Below are positions 38,543 through 47,535 of a DNA stretch of 64,000 nt, one piece after another. The DNA lies in assembly GCF_001542875.1 (NCBI RefSeq), contig NZ_LMAF01000002.1, forward strand, positions 1 through 64,000, given 5' to 3'. Each line of letters opens with the position of its first letter. Positions within the stretch are counted from its first letter, which is position 1. A program made the position numbers and the translations under genes. The notes under the pieces are model-generated. The model did not search any database and was not told the origin of the DNA. It worked only from the letters and a program-made list of their open reading frames with translations. Source of the stretch: Erythrobacter sp. YT30 (lineage in GTDB: Bacteria; Pseudomonadota; Alphaproteobacteria; Sphingomonadales; Sphingomonadaceae).

Positions 38543-39906
38543 GCGTCCTTCTTAGTCTCTTTCGCCTGCGCAGCCTTCTTGCGCTTCATGGTGTCGTGAA
38601 AGCGATCGGCCCAGCCCTGTTTTACAAGCTGCTCTGCGCGCACCATGCGCAGTTCACCATCGCCCACATCGCGGCTAACTGTCGATCCGGCAGCAACGAT
38701 GGAATCCGCTCCGATGTTTACAGGGGCTATAAGGGCCGAGTTCGAACCGATAAATGCACGCTCGCCGATAACCGTTTGGTATTTGAAATAGCCGTCGTAA
38801 TTGCACGTGATAGTACCCGCACCGATATTGGCATTCGCGCCAACTTTCGCATCTCCAATGTAGGAGAGATGGCTTGCCTTTGCTCCCGGGCCCAAAGTCG
38901 CCTTTTTCATCTCGACGAAATTGCCGACAAAGCTGCCTTCTTCCATGACAGCGCCGGGGCGTAGCCTCGCAAACGGGCCGACCTGAACGCCGGCAGCAAG
39001 GGTCGCTCCTTCAATATGGCTATAGGCCTTGATATGGGTACCATCAGCAACGGTCACACCGGGACCAAACACTACGTGCGGTTCGACGGTGACGTCACGT
39101 CCCAGCACGGTGTCATGGCTAAAGAACACCGTTTCCGGCGCGCGCAGGCTAGCGCCATCCGCCATTGCCTTTTCTCGCCGCGCCGCCTGCCAACGCCGTT
39201 CAACCGCAGCGAGTTCTGATCGGCTGTTAATGCCAGCCACCTCGTCCGGTTCGCATTCGACCACAACAACTTTGTCGCCGCGCGCAATCGCGCCGGTTGC
39301 GACATCGGGAAGATAATACTCGCCTTGCGCATTGTTGTTATCAACCGCATCGAGGAGCGGCCACATATCGTCCGAATGCGCAACCAGCAGTCCGGAATTG
39401 CAGAGGTTTACCCCGCGCTCTTCATCGCTTGCATCCTTGAATTCGACCATCTTGCGAACGAGCCCATTATCATCTGCAATAATGCGGCCGTAGGCTAGCG
39501 GATCTTCGGGGCGGAAACCGAGCACCGCCACCTTTGCACCGCCGGAAAGCGCATCGACGAGCTGCTGCACCGTCTCCCCTGTTACCATCGGCACATCGCC
39601 AAATGTCACAAGGATGTTGCCCGAAAACCCCCGGAGGGCCTCCTTCGCCTGCAGTGCCGCATGCGCGGTGCCGTGTTGCGGATCTTGCAGGGCCGTCACC
39701 ACATCCCGCTCTTCCAGCGCGGCATCAATCTGTTCGCGCCGATCACCCACCACAACAACCGTGCGCTGCGGATCCAAAGCAGCAAAGCTATCGAGCAGAT
39801 GATGCAGCATCGGCTTACCCGCTATGGGGTGCAGCACTTTGTGCAGATCGCTTTTCATGCGCGTGCCTTTGCCAGCGGCGAGAATGATGGCAGCAAAATC
39901 GGTCAT
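38539..39906 (-). CDS. glmU: bifunctional GlmU (UDP-GlcNAc pyrophosphorylase / glucosamine-1-phosphate acetyltransferase)
   Basis: A 455-residue enzyme that makes UDP-N-acetylglucosamine for peptidoglycan and LPS. The nucleotidyltransferase half has LAAGKGTRMKSDLHKVLH near the start and GDVPM; the C-terminal half is a left-handed beta-helix with hexapeptide repeats and the ASHLSYIGDAKVGANANIGAGT acetyltransferase block. The start at 39906 (MTDFAAII) is the family start; the frame runs open to 39969. It is divergent from gph. Confidence 0.97.
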   Translation of the reverse strand: MTDFAAIILAAGKGTRMKSDLHKVLHPIAGKPMLHHLLDSFAALDPQRTVVVVGDRREQIDAALEERDVVTALQDPQHGTAHAALQAKEALRGFSGNILVTFGDVPMVTGETVQQLVDALSGGAKVAVLGFRPEDPLAYGRIIADDNGLVRKMVEFKDASDEERGVNLCNSGLLVAHSDDMWPLLDAVDNNNAQGEYYLPDVATGAIARGDKVVVVECEPDEVAGINSRSELAAVERRWQAARREKAMADGASLRAPETVFFSHDTVLGRDVTVEPHVVFGPGVTVADGTHIKAYSHIEGATLAAGVQVGPFARLRPGAVMEEGSFVGNFVEMKKATLGPGAKASHLSYIGDAKVGANANIGAGTITCNYDGYFKYQTVIGERAFIGSNSALIAPVNIGADSIVAAGSTVSRDVGDGELRMVRAEQLVKQGWADRFHDTMKRKKAAQAKETKKDA

Positions 39907-40010
39907 TAAGGCAAATCCGTCCGTCAATTTGTTAGCGCCGGTTCTATCGAAGCGAGCGCGCCGCAGCAAATGCTTGCGATCTTAAGTCTGTTAGCCCACG
40001 CATATTTTCG

Positions 40011-40718
40011 ATGACTGATTTTCCATACAATTGTGTCGGCTTTGATCTCGATGGCACACTGCTAGATACGTTCCGCGATTTGGGTGAAGCGGTGAACCAT
40101 GCGCTCAGCCTTGGCGCATATCGGCCAGTTCCGGTGGACACGTCCAAAGATCTAATTGGCGGCGGCGCGAAAGCGATGCTTGCTCAGGCGGTCCAGGCCC
40201 AAGGCGGTATCCCTGGCGGGCTGGAAGGCGATGATTTTCGCGCACTCTATAAAGGCATGTTGCGTTATTACGCAGAGAACAACGCAGTTCACTCCAAGCC
40301 ATATCGCCACGCACGCGAAGTGGTGGCTGAGCTCTCTGCTCAAGGGATCAAAGTCGCAGTCGTCACCAACAAGTTTGAAAAGTTTGCACGCTCCATCCTT
40401 TCCCAGCTCGATTTTCTCGAGCCCTTCGAAACGGTGATCGGCGGGGACAGCATGGGCAAAAATGCGGACGGCAGGTTCCTGTCAAAACCTCACCCCGAAC
40501 CCGTGATTGAAGCCAACAGACGATGTGGCGGTGGAACGATGCTGTTTGTCGGCGATTCCACCTATGATGTCGCAGCCGCCAAAGCAGCCAATGTGCCGAT
40601 CATCGCAGCGGCGTATGGATATTGTGACAAGCCTCCGTCAGAATTGGGCGCGGATGCAGTGATCGATTCGCTGGATCAATTGATTCCTGCTGCTCTCAAG
40701 CTTCACAGCGGCAACTAA
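40011..40718 (+). CDS. gph: HAD-family phosphatase, phosphoglycolate phosphatase type
   Basis: A 235-residue haloacid dehalogenase superfamily hydrolase. The nucleophile motif FDLDGTLLDT has Asp12 and Asp14; VVTNKFEKFA carries the motif II Thr; and the VGDSTYDVAAAKAAN end has the metal Asp residues. A helical cap lies between them. It is closest to phosphoglycolate phosphatase, which removes 2-phosphoglycolate from DNA repair or photorespiration-like reactions, but HAD substrate assignment by sequence is uncertain. Confidence 0.85.
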   Translation: MTDFPYNCVGFDLDGTLLDTFRDLGEAVNHALSLGAYRPVPVDTSKDLIGGGAKAMLAQAVQAQGGIPGGLEGDDFRALYKGMLRYYAENNAVHSKPYRHAREVVAELSAQGIKVAVVTNKFEKFARSILSQLDFLEPFETVIGGDSMGKNADGRFLSKPHPEPVIEANRRCGGGTMLFVGDSTYDVAAAKAANVPIIAAAYGYCDKPPSELGADAVIDSLDQLIPAALKLHSGN

Positions 40719-40850
40719 CCCTACGGCATTGCGAATTGCGCAATCGCGCGGTTGCATCGCTCATGTAAAAGTGCCACGCAGCGCCCACAGTTTACGTTTA
40801 CGCTCGCGTAAAGCGCGCACCCCCACTCAGAATACGAAGAGGATTGTCTC

Positions 40851-41780
40851 ATGAGCATCGATTTCAAAGATAAGGTCGCGATTGTCACCGGCGCAGGCGG
40901 CGGTCTGGGCAAAGCTTATGCGCTTGAACTCGCAAAACGCGGCGCGAAAGTCGTCGTCAATGATCTGGGCGGCTCGCGCGATGGCACGGGCACATCCGAT
41001 GCAGCCGCCGAAGTGGTTGCCGAAATCGAAGCAGCTGGCGGCGAAGCAATGGCCAACGGCGGCTCTGTCACCGAATACGATCAAATGGAAAAAATGGTCG
41101 CCGATGCCAAACAAAAATGGGGCGGCGTTCACATCCTCATCAACAACGCGGGCGTCCTTCGTGACAAGACTTTCGCGAAGATGAGCCCGGAAGACTTCGA
41201 ATTCGTTCTCAAAGTGCACCTTACCGGTTCTGCATTTGTCACAAAGGCGTGCTGGGAAACCTTCCGTGAGCAAAGCTATGGCCGTGTCCTGATGACAGCA
41301 TCATCGACGGGTCTTTTCGGCAATTTCGGTCAGGCTAACTACGGCGCTGCCAAACTGGGCCTTGCTGGCCTAACGAAGACGCTTCAGCTCGAAGGCGCTA
41401 AGTACAACATCCGCGTCAATTCGCTGTCGCCAGTTGCCGGCACACGTATGACCGAAGATCTCTTCCCCGAAGAAGCTTTCAAACTGTTTGCCCCTGAAAA
41501 CGTGGTCCCGGCAGCGCTTTTCCTCGTCAGCGAAGATAGCCCGACCAACGCAATCGTTGGCGCCGGTGCTGGCGGTTTCCACTCGTCATGGGTCGTGATG
41601 AATGATGCAGTGTGGTTGCCAGATGGCGAACGCACCGTCGAAGGCTTTGCTGATAACTGGGACAAGATCAGCTCGTTCACCAACCTCGTCGCCCCACAAT
41701 CGGGCAGCGAACAATCGGGCGCGATCCTAAAAGCCATGCAGGAAGTAACTGGTACAGGACCGTCTAGCGCTCGTGGTTAA
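40851..41780 (+). CDS. SDR family oxidoreductase (multifunctional-enzyme type hydroxyacyl-CoA dehydrogenase-like)
   Basis: A 309-residue short-chain dehydrogenase. It has TGAGGGLGKAYA near the N-terminus, NNAGVLRDKTFAKMSPEDF, and catalytic Ser/Tyr/Lys in ASSTGLFGNFGQANYGAAK. The long form with VVNDLGGSRDGTG resembles the dehydrogenase domain of peroxisomal multifunctional enzyme 2 and bacterial relatives that oxidise 3-hydroxyacyl-CoAs. It stands alone between gph and a membrane protein gene, with 132 bases upstream holding its promoter. Confidence 0.9.
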   Translation: MSIDFKDKVAIVTGAGGGLGKAYALELAKRGAKVVVNDLGGSRDGTGTSDAAAEVVAEIEAAGGEAMANGGSVTEYDQMEKMVADAKQKWGGVHILINNAGVLRDKTFAKMSPEDFEFVLKVHLTGSAFVTKACWETFREQSYGRVLMTASSTGLFGNFGQANYGAAKLGLAGLTKTLQLEGAKYNIRVNSLSPVAGTRMTEDLFPEEAFKLFAPENVVPAALFLVSEDSPTNAIVGAGAGGFHSSWVVMNDAVWLPDGERTVEGFADNWDKISSFTNLVAPQSGSEQSGAILKAMQEVTGTGPSSARG

Positions 41781-41794
41781 TTTCGCTTAACCAT
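41777..41794. promoter_or_regulatory. GGTTAA/TTAACC inverted repeat with a CtrA-like half site
   Basis: TTAA (41777-41780, covering the SDR stop), six bases, and TTAACCAT (41787-41794) resemble a CtrA box, but the spacing is 6 instead of 7. With flanking bases it is the palindrome GGTTAA-N6-TTAACC. It sits 8 bases before the next gene start, so it could act as an operator or only by chance. Confidence 0.25.
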
Positions 41795-41801
41795 CCTAAC
41801 G

Positions 41802-42224
41802 ATGGATTACTGGTTGGCAGCCTTTATCGGAGTGGTTTTGGGAGCAAGCTTCCTTGCCATCTGTGCACGGCTGTCATCCAGAATCATCGCAGCGCAGGGC
41901 GTAATAGTGCTGTGCGCGATGCTTTCGATCTATATCGGCGCCCACCTCGTTTCAGGCGACCTTACCGATGTAGTCTTTGAAGTTATGGTCGCAGGCGTGT
42001 TCTTTGGCGGCGCGCTCTTGGCAATGCGCCGCTGGCTGCCCGCAATCGGCGTAGCCATTTTCCTGCATAGCCTGTATGATGCATTTGTTGGCCCACATAC
42101 GGGCGTTGCAGACTGGTATCCTCCGCTTTGCGCGGGCTTTGATGTGATCGTCGGCGGCGGCCTGATCGGTATCCTAGCGCACAAAGAACGGATCGAACGC
42201 GCAAGCCAAATCGCGGCGTATTGA
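41802..42224 (+). CDS. small membrane protein of unknown function
   Basis: A 140-residue protein with four hydrophobic segments (1-20, 27-48, 55-75, 83-97 or so) and a fifth near 110-127. It has no recognised domain. There is no strong ribosome-binding site before the ATG, and it lies 21 bases after the SDR gene, so it may be translated from the same message. It converges with DUF2794. Confidence 0.65.
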   Translation: MDYWLAAFIGVVLGASFLAICARLSSRIIAAQGVIVLCAMLSIYIGAHLVSGDLTDVVFEVMVAGVFFGGALLAMRRWLPAIGVAIFLHSLYDAFVGPHTGVADWYPPLCAGFDVIVGGGLIGILAHKERIERASQIAAY

Positions 42225-42246
42225 GCTGATCCAAAGCTAACCCGGC

Positions 42247-42612
42247 CTAATCCAGATCGACCGCTTTCAAGAGGCGCCGCTCGACGGGTGCGAGCACATT
42301 GGAAAGATCATGCCCTCGTTTCAGCACCTGTCCGTGTTCACCAAATAGCGTCCACATGCCTTGCTTATTGCGGAGGGCGGGACGTTTTTCGAGCTGTGCT
42401 TGCGGCTTTTCGGATGTCCGGCGAAAGGCAGCAAAAATGGCTGCCTGCTTGGTGAAATCCATCGCATAATCGCGCCATTCGCCAGCTGCCACCATGCGGC
42501 CATAGAGATCGAGGATGCGTTGCAATTCGGCGCGTTCAAATCCGACTTGGCCTGAACGGCCAGCAGGAAATGCAACAACTTGACCCGATGCGCCCGGATT
42601 AGGCCCCATCAA
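42247..42612 (-). CDS. DUF2794 family protein
   Basis: A 121-residue protein of the alphaproteobacterial DUF2794 family, function unknown. The core is the segment from FERAELQRILDLYGRMVAAG to EWRDYAMDF, followed by FAAFRRTSEKPQAQLEKRPAL and LKRGHDLSNVLAPVERRLL. Its start overlaps the cysE stop by 4 bases, so it is coupled to cysE. Confidence 0.85.
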   Translation of the reverse strand: MMGPNPGASGQVVAFPAGRSGQVGFERAELQRILDLYGRMVAAGEWRDYAMDFTKQAAIFAAFRRTSEKPQAQLEKRPALRNKQGMWTLFGEHGQVLKRGHDLSNVLAPVERRLLKAVDLD

Positions 42613-43322
42613 TCAGCCGTCCCGCTTTTCTTGGATGCAACAATCGGATCGGTCGGTGCGACTTGCGCCTGTTTCAAAGCCGCAATTTCAGCCTTCATAG
42701 CCGCGAGTTCGCCTTCAAGTTTTTCGATACAATCGACTTTGTTGCCCTCGGCATCCTCGCAATTCGGCGTACCGTAGGGAATGAAATCCTTGATCCATTC
42801 CTCAGCCGGGACGAGCGTTGATCGCGCTTTGAGGCCGACCATGGTGGCACCCGCTGGCACGTCATCTGTAACGACAGCGCTTGCACCAATACGTGCGCGT
42901 TCCCCGACTTTGATGGGTCCAATGATCTGCGCGCCTGATCCGACGATCACGTTATCCTCTAGCGTCGGGTGACGTTTACCGCCCTCACCATTGGTGGGGT
43001 TGGTTCCGCCCAAGGTAACACATTGATAAATCGTCACATTATCACCGATCTCAGCCGTTTCTCCAATCACGGTAAAGCCATGGTCAATAAAGAAGTTTTT
43101 GCCGATGGTCGCGCCCGGGTGGATATCAATCGCGGTCAAAAACCGTGACGTGTGGTTCACCATGCGGGCGAGGAAATAGAGTTTGGCCTCGAACAGCCAA
43201 TGCGCGATCCGGTGCAGTCCAAGAGCCCAAACACCTGGGTATAAAAGGATTTCCCAGCGCGAACGCGGTGCAGGATCGCGAGCGTGCACAGAGTCCAGAT
43301 AACTCTTGAGCCGGTCAAACAT
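42609..43322 (-). CDS. cysE: serine O-acetyltransferase
   Basis: A 237-residue acetyltransferase that makes O-acetylserine for cysteine synthesis. An N-terminal helical part is followed by hexapeptide repeats (IDIHPGATIGKNFFIDHGFTVIGETAEIGD begins near residue 67 and is broken here for length), with the conserved GGTNP and KRHPTLEDNVIVGSGAQ blocks. The C-terminal tail (about 180-237) is long and charged. It is the short EpsC/SAT form without the E. coli N-terminal extension. The following DUF2794 gene overlaps it. Confidence 0.92.
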   Translation of the reverse strand: MFDRLKSYLDSVHARDPAPRSRWEILLYPGVWALGLHRIAHWLFEAKLYFLARMVNHTSRFLTAIDIHPGATIGKNFFIDHGFTVIGETAEIGDNVTIYQCVTLGGTNPTNGEGGKRHPTLEDNVIVGSGAQIIGPIKVGERARIGASAVVTDDVPAGATMVGLKARSTLVPAEEWIKDFIPYGTPNCEDAEGNKVDCIEKLEGELAAMKAEIAALKQAQVAPTDPIVASKKSGTAD

Positions 43323-43378
43323 GCTCTTTTCCTCCCATCAATTGCATCGAAATGCAAATATCGATGTTCTTTCAGGGG

Positions 43379-44020
43379 CTAAATCAGACGTTTCTGCTCT
43401 GGCCCTTGCAGGGCTTCTAGTGCAGCCCTCCACACCGACATGGTGGCAGGCACGGCGCGTTCAAGGCTGATGCGATCGATTGTCGCAACCAATCGCTCCA
43501 GCTCTGCAATGCTGCGATTGGCCCGTGGAACCAGATAATCCGCTGCCCCCGGCGCGAGAGTAAGCGCGCGCTGGCTTGCAAGTGCCTCGATCAAATCTGC
43601 CGCCATGGCGTCATCGGGTTCGCCCAGTTCAAGTTGCATCGATCCGCCCAGCCGAGATTTTAGATCGGGCAATTTGATCTCCCACGGCATAGTGTCAGCA
43701 ATCAGCAGTAAAGGCTCTCCCGCCTTGGATCCGCCCTCTTGGCTCGCATTCCACCGATGGAACAGCTCTGTTTCATCCTGCTTTTCAGCGGCTTCGATCA
43801 CGGTGACGCCTTGCCCTGCCATCCATCGGCCAAGAAGGGATTTGCCCGAGCGTGGTGGCCCTGTCAGCACGGCGGTGTGGAACGGCCATCGTGAAGGCTC
43901 GCTCAACGCTTCGATCACAGCCTGGTTTGCATTGCCGATGACAATACGCCGTTCCGCGCCATTGGCGGCGATCTCCAAGGGGAGAGCAATTTGAGAAATG
44001 TCAGGAGCAGCCTTGGCCAT
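43379..44020 (-). CDS. hda: DnaA-related regulatory protein (Hda type)
   Basis: A 213-residue AAA+ protein related to DnaA domain III and to Hda, which with the sliding clamp stimulates ATP hydrolysis by DnaA after initiation. The N-terminal QIALPL (10-15) is a clamp-binding motif like that of E. coli Hda, and Walker A GPPRSGKS is near residue 55. The C-terminal lid with SIAELERLVATIDRISLERA is present; there is no DNA-binding domain IV. It lies 20 bases after the DUF2066-like gene and probably shares its transcript. Confidence 0.88.
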   Translation of the reverse strand: MAKAAPDISQIALPLEIAANGAERRIVIGNANQAVIEALSEPSRWPFHTAVLTGPPRSGKSLLGRWMAGQGVTVIEAAEKQDETELFHRWNASQEGGSKAGEPLLLIADTMPWEIKLPDLKSRLGGSMQLELGEPDDAMAADLIEALASQRALTLAPGAADYLVPRANRSIAELERLVATIDRISLERAVPATMSVWRAALEALQGPEQKRLI

Positions 44021-44040
44021 TATCGGGGCTTTCCAGCACC

Positions 44041-45363
44041 CTAGCGGCTGATCGCGAGCGCGTTTGCGCCTTGCACCACGTTGAAACCGCGTGCGCGGAG
44101 CGCTGCTGCCAATTGATCGATGCTGCCAGTAAAGCGAACACTCATTACCGAAGTGCCGCCGATCGCTGTGCTCGTGACGCTCAAACCGCCTACACCGGGT
44201 GCTGCGCGAACGGACGAGATCGCTGTGTCAAAACTTCCAGCATCAGGAGTTGCGAATTGGACGGTGAAGCTGCTCGGCGCGGCGGCGGGCGGGCCGGCTG
44301 GCTGAGTGCCTTCTCCCCCTTCACTACCTTGCGTATCCTCGCCACCTTCTGCAGCGCGGCGTGCGGCGGCATCGCGGGCGCGGATCGCACGGCCGATTTC
44401 GACCAGACGCGCGATGGCAGGATCCACCTGACCGCTCCCACCAAAGCTCAAGGTCGGATCCGGCCTCAGCTTGCCCGCTGTTAGAGCTTCTTCGAAAATG
44501 CCGTCCATACGTTCGACTGCCTCGCCCAGCATATCAGGGAGAGCGTCGGGCCCTTCTGACTCCAGTCGAAAGCTTTCCAACACAGTATTGTTGGGGCCGT
44601 AGCGTGCAACGAAAGTGCCTGAAATCGGTCCGCCAGGATATTGGTGCTCAAGCCGTGCTATCGCCGTCAGCACATCCGCAGCAGAATACTGATCGAGAGT
44701 GTTGCGCCACCATGCCCGGCTGCGCCTGCCAGTCTGGCCGAAATTCAGCACAAGCGAATCGCTCCCCGCACCGCTTGGACGGACGTAATCGATGCGGCTG
44801 GTGCCGGGGTTGAAGTCAGCCCACGCCTGTTGCCAGGGATTGCGCTGCTCAAACGCTGTGTAAGTCCCAGCGCTTGCAGTAACGGGGATCAGCAGCATCG
44901 GCGCAGACGCACGCGCTTGCGATCCCCGGCCCAGATACCGTCCAGCTCTTTGCCGATCAAAGATCACGCCGAGTGTCGCGATATACCGCTTTGGCCCTAC
45001 GCGTTCGCGCTGGATAACGATGGCCGAGACCATGGAGCTCAATTGTCCATCGGAGATCGGAGGACCGTTGACGCGCTTCCAAGCCTGCCTTTGCGCATCG
45101 CGCCACGCTTTGGAGCGAGCGTCTTCGGCATCGTCGCCGCGCTCATCCACCTTGATATTGCGAACTTCGATGTCCGAACTGGATGCAGTGGGTGCAATTC
45201 CCCGCTCCCCTCCCACCTGAGCAAGCACGATGGCGTAGGCTCCGCCCAAAAGGCCAAGCGCGATAAGCGTCGCGACTATCCAACGCGCGCTCACACGCGG
45301 CGCACGAAATACTGATTTCGCTGCGGGTGCATCGGGTGCAAAAAAGGAAAAAAACGTCGCCAT
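44041..45363 (-). CDS. DUF2066-like membrane-anchored protein
   Basis: A 440-residue protein with one N-terminal transmembrane segment ([23 protein letters not shown]) and a large soluble part. The segment [21 protein letters not shown] and the following long region resemble DUF2066, whose function is unknown. A Gly/Ala/Pro-rich linker (around residues 325-360) precedes a C-terminal domain of about 80 residues ending in [17 protein letters not shown]. The start at 45363 (MATFFSFF) is chosen over 45408. It is divergent from purM and precedes hda. Confidence 0.75.
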   Translation of the reverse strand: MATFFSFFAPDAPAAKSVFRAPRVSARWIVATLIALGLLGGAYAIVLAQVGGERGIAPTASSSDIEVRNIKVDERGDDAEDARSKAWRDAQRQAWKRVNGPPISDGQLSSMVSAIVIQRERVGPKRYIATLGVIFDRQRAGRYLGRGSQARASAPMLLIPVTASAGTYTAFEQRNPWQQAWADFNPGTSRIDYVRPSGAGSDSLVLNFGQTGRRSRAWWRNTLDQYSAADVLTAIARLEHQYPGGPISGTFVARYGPNNTVLESFRLESEGPDALPDMLGEAVERMDGIFEEALTAGKLRPDPTLSFGGSGQVDPAIARLVEIGRAIRARDAAARRAAEGGEDTQGSEGGEGTQPAGPPAAAPSSFTVQFATPDAGSFDTAISSVRAAPGVGGLSVTSTAIGGTSVMSVRFTGSIDQLAAALRARGFNVVQGANALAISR

Positions 45364-45432
45364 TGGGGAAACGGTGGCTCTATTGCCCAATGCGAAGTGG
45401 AATTCCAAGCGCGAAAGAGTAAAGCCTTGCGC

Positions 45433-46530
45433 ATGAGCGGTTCAAAAACTGGTTATACCTACGAAGATGCAGGCGTTTCGATCGCCTCTGGCAACGCTTT
45501 GGTGAAAGCAATCGGGCCCTTGGTAAAAGCCACCGCCCGCCCCGGAGCGACGAGCGAGCTTGGCGGATTTGGTGGGTTTTTCGATCCGAAAGCGGCAGGG
45601 TACAAAGACCCGCTACTGGTCGCCGCGAATGATGGTGTTGGCACCAAGCTGAAGCTTGCGATTGATTATGACCGGCACGATACGGTCGGCATTGATCTCG
45701 TCGCGATGTGTGTAAACGATCTGATCGTCCAGGGCGCAGAGCCGCTGTTTTTTCTAGACTATTTCGCCACCGGAAAGCTGGAAAACGGGATTGCAGAGCG
45801 GGTTGTCGCCAGCATTGCCGATGGCTGCAAGCAGGCAGGATGCGCTCTGATAGGCGGAGAAACGGCTGAAATGCCGGGCATGTATGCGGCGGGCGATTAT
45901 GACCTAGCTGGATTTTGCGTCGGCGCGGTAGAGCGCGGAGAACAATTGACAGGAGACAAGGTGGCTCCCGGCGATGTGCTCTTTGGCCTCGCCTCATCAG
46001 GCGTGCATTCCAACGGATATTCGCTGGTGCGCCGCTTGGCTGAGGATTTTGGATGGAAAATGGACCGCCCTGCACTGTTCGATCCAGAGCGTTTGCTGAT
46101 CGATGCGTTGATCGAACCCACGCGTATCTACGTCGCGAGCCTCTTGCCCCTTATCCGCGATGGTCTCGTACATGGGCTTGCGCATATCACGGGCGGCGGG
46201 CTGCTTGAAAACATCCCGCGCATTCTTCCTGGTGGCGCGCATGCCGTAGTGGATGCCGATAGCTGGGATCAGCCGCGCCTTATGGCATTTCTGCAAGGGC
46301 AAGGCGGTATCGAGCCGGAGGAAATGGCGCGCACATTCAATTGCGGCGTTGGCATGGTGATTTCGGTTTCCGCCGATGATGCGGCCACCGTAACGGAGCG
46401 GCTGGAAAAGGCAGGCGAAACTGTGTTTGCCATCGGCTCGATCACACAGGGCAAGACGGGCTGCACCGTTCGCGGATCACGTGGCACATGGTCAGCGCGC
46501 GAGGCTTTTGAAGCCGTTCACCATGGCTAA
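45433..46530 (+). CDS. purM: phosphoribosylformylglycinamidine cyclo-ligase
   Basis: A 365-residue AIR synthetase of the purine pathway. It has [18 protein letters not shown] near the start, [15 protein letters not shown], the [31 protein letters not shown] region and [16 protein letters not shown]. The start at 45433 ([10 protein letters not shown]) is the family start; a GTG at 45397 would add 12 residues. Its stop overlaps purN by 8 bases, so the two are translated together. Confidence 0.96.
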   Translation: MSGSKTGYTYEDAGVSIASGNALVKAIGPLVKATARPGATSELGGFGGFFDPKAAGYKDPLLVAANDGVGTKLKLAIDYDRHDTVGIDLVAMCVNDLIVQGAEPLFFLDYFATGKLENGIAERVVASIADGCKQAGCALIGGETAEMPGMYAAGDYDLAGFCVGAVERGEQLTGDKVAPGDVLFGLASSGVHSNGYSLVRRLAEDFGWKMDRPALFDPERLLIDALIEPTRIYVASLLPLIRDGLVHGLAHITGGGLLENIPRILPGGAHAVVDADSWDQPRLMAFLQGQGGIEPEEMARTFNCGVGMVISVSADDAATVTERLEKAGETVFAIGSITQGKTGCTVRGSRGTWSAREAFEAVHHG

Positions 46531-47500
46531 TCAGGGTGCGAAACGCGTGCCTGTAGCGGTGTTCATTTCGGGCACCGGGACCAATATGGCAGCGCTCCTT
46601 TATGCCAGTCGCCAGCACAGTTCGGCATTCGAAATTGTGCTGGTGGCCAGCAATAAGTCCGATGCCAAGGGGCTTGAATTGGCGGCGCTCGAGGGAATTG
46701 AAACCTTCGCCCACTCACACAAGGGCCATTCGCGCGAAGAACAAGACGCCGCGATGGAGCAGGCGGCCAGGGAGGCGGGCGCTGAAGCGATCATCCTCGC
46801 TGGCTACATGCGCATTCTGTCGGATGGGTTCGTAGAGCGTTGGCAGGGGCGCATCCTCAACATCCACCCCTCGCTTCTGCCGAAATACAAGGGCCTCGAC
46901 ACGCACCAGCGCGCGATTGAGGCGGGCGATGGCCATGGCGGGGCCAGCGTCCACGTTGTCACGCCGGAGCTAGACGCAGGCGAAGTCATCGCGCAGGTCA
47001 AGGTCGCGATTGCGCCCGATGATACGCCAGACACGCTTGCGATGCGGGTGCGAATTGCTGAGCACCAGCTATTTCCGCGCGCGGTCAACGATTACCTATC
47101 ACGCGGGAATGATCCCGATTTCCTGCTAGAAAAAGTCCGCAATCTGGCACTTGCTCTGGCAGAAACCCACGAGCGCGAAAGCCACGGCTCGCCCGGGTTC
47201 AGAGTGGGCGGCGATAAATCGGGCAAATTCTTCGCCTATTTCGCAGATCGGCATCACGGCAGCGATCACATTGCGCTTCTCGTCAGAACGAGCGGAATGG
47301 ATGAATTGCTGAATCTCGTCGAAAATCAGCCTGACATCTACTTCAAGCCGGCCTTTTATGGCGCAAGCGGCTGGGTTGGCATTATCTTAAACCGCAGCGG
47401 ACTAGACTGGGGCCATGTTGAAGAATGGCTCACTCGCAGCTGGCGCTCGGTCGCTCCAAAACGGCTTACAAAACTGCTTGATGCGGCAGACATGTTCTGA
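46523..47500 (+). CDS. purN: PurN glycinamide ribonucleotide formyltransferase fused to a YjbR/MmcQ domain
   Basis: A 325-residue protein with two parts. Residues 1 to about 192 are PurN: SGTGTN at 16-21, the catalytic Asn113 and His115 in NIHPSLLP, and Asp151 in DAGEV. Residues about 199-320 match the YjbR/MmcQ (DUF419) family from start to end: [48 protein letters not shown], and [10 protein letters not shown]. The frame is continuous and no internal start with a ribosome site is obvious at the junction, so one polypeptide is expected. YjbR proteins have a CyaY-like or double-wing DNA-binding fold and an unknown function. Start 46523 overlaps purM. Confidence 0.93.
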   Translation: MANQGAKRVPVAVFISGTGTNMAALLYASRQHSSAFEIVLVASNKSDAKGLELAALEGIETFAHSHKGHSREEQDAAMEQAAREAGAEAIILAGYMRILSDGFVERWQGRILNIHPSLLPKYKGLDTHQRAIEAGDGHGGASVHVVTPELDAGEVIAQVKVAIAPDDTPDTLAMRVRIAEHQLFPRAVNDYLSRGNDPDFLLEKVRNLALALAETHERESHGSPGFRVGGDKSGKFFAYFADRHHGSDHIALLVRTSGMDELLNLVENQPDIYFKPAFYGASGWVGIILNRSGLDWGHVEEWLTRSWRSVAPKRLTKLLDAADMF

Positions 47501-47535
47501 TTCAATACCCTCTTGGATGAGGAGGGACTGAGTCC

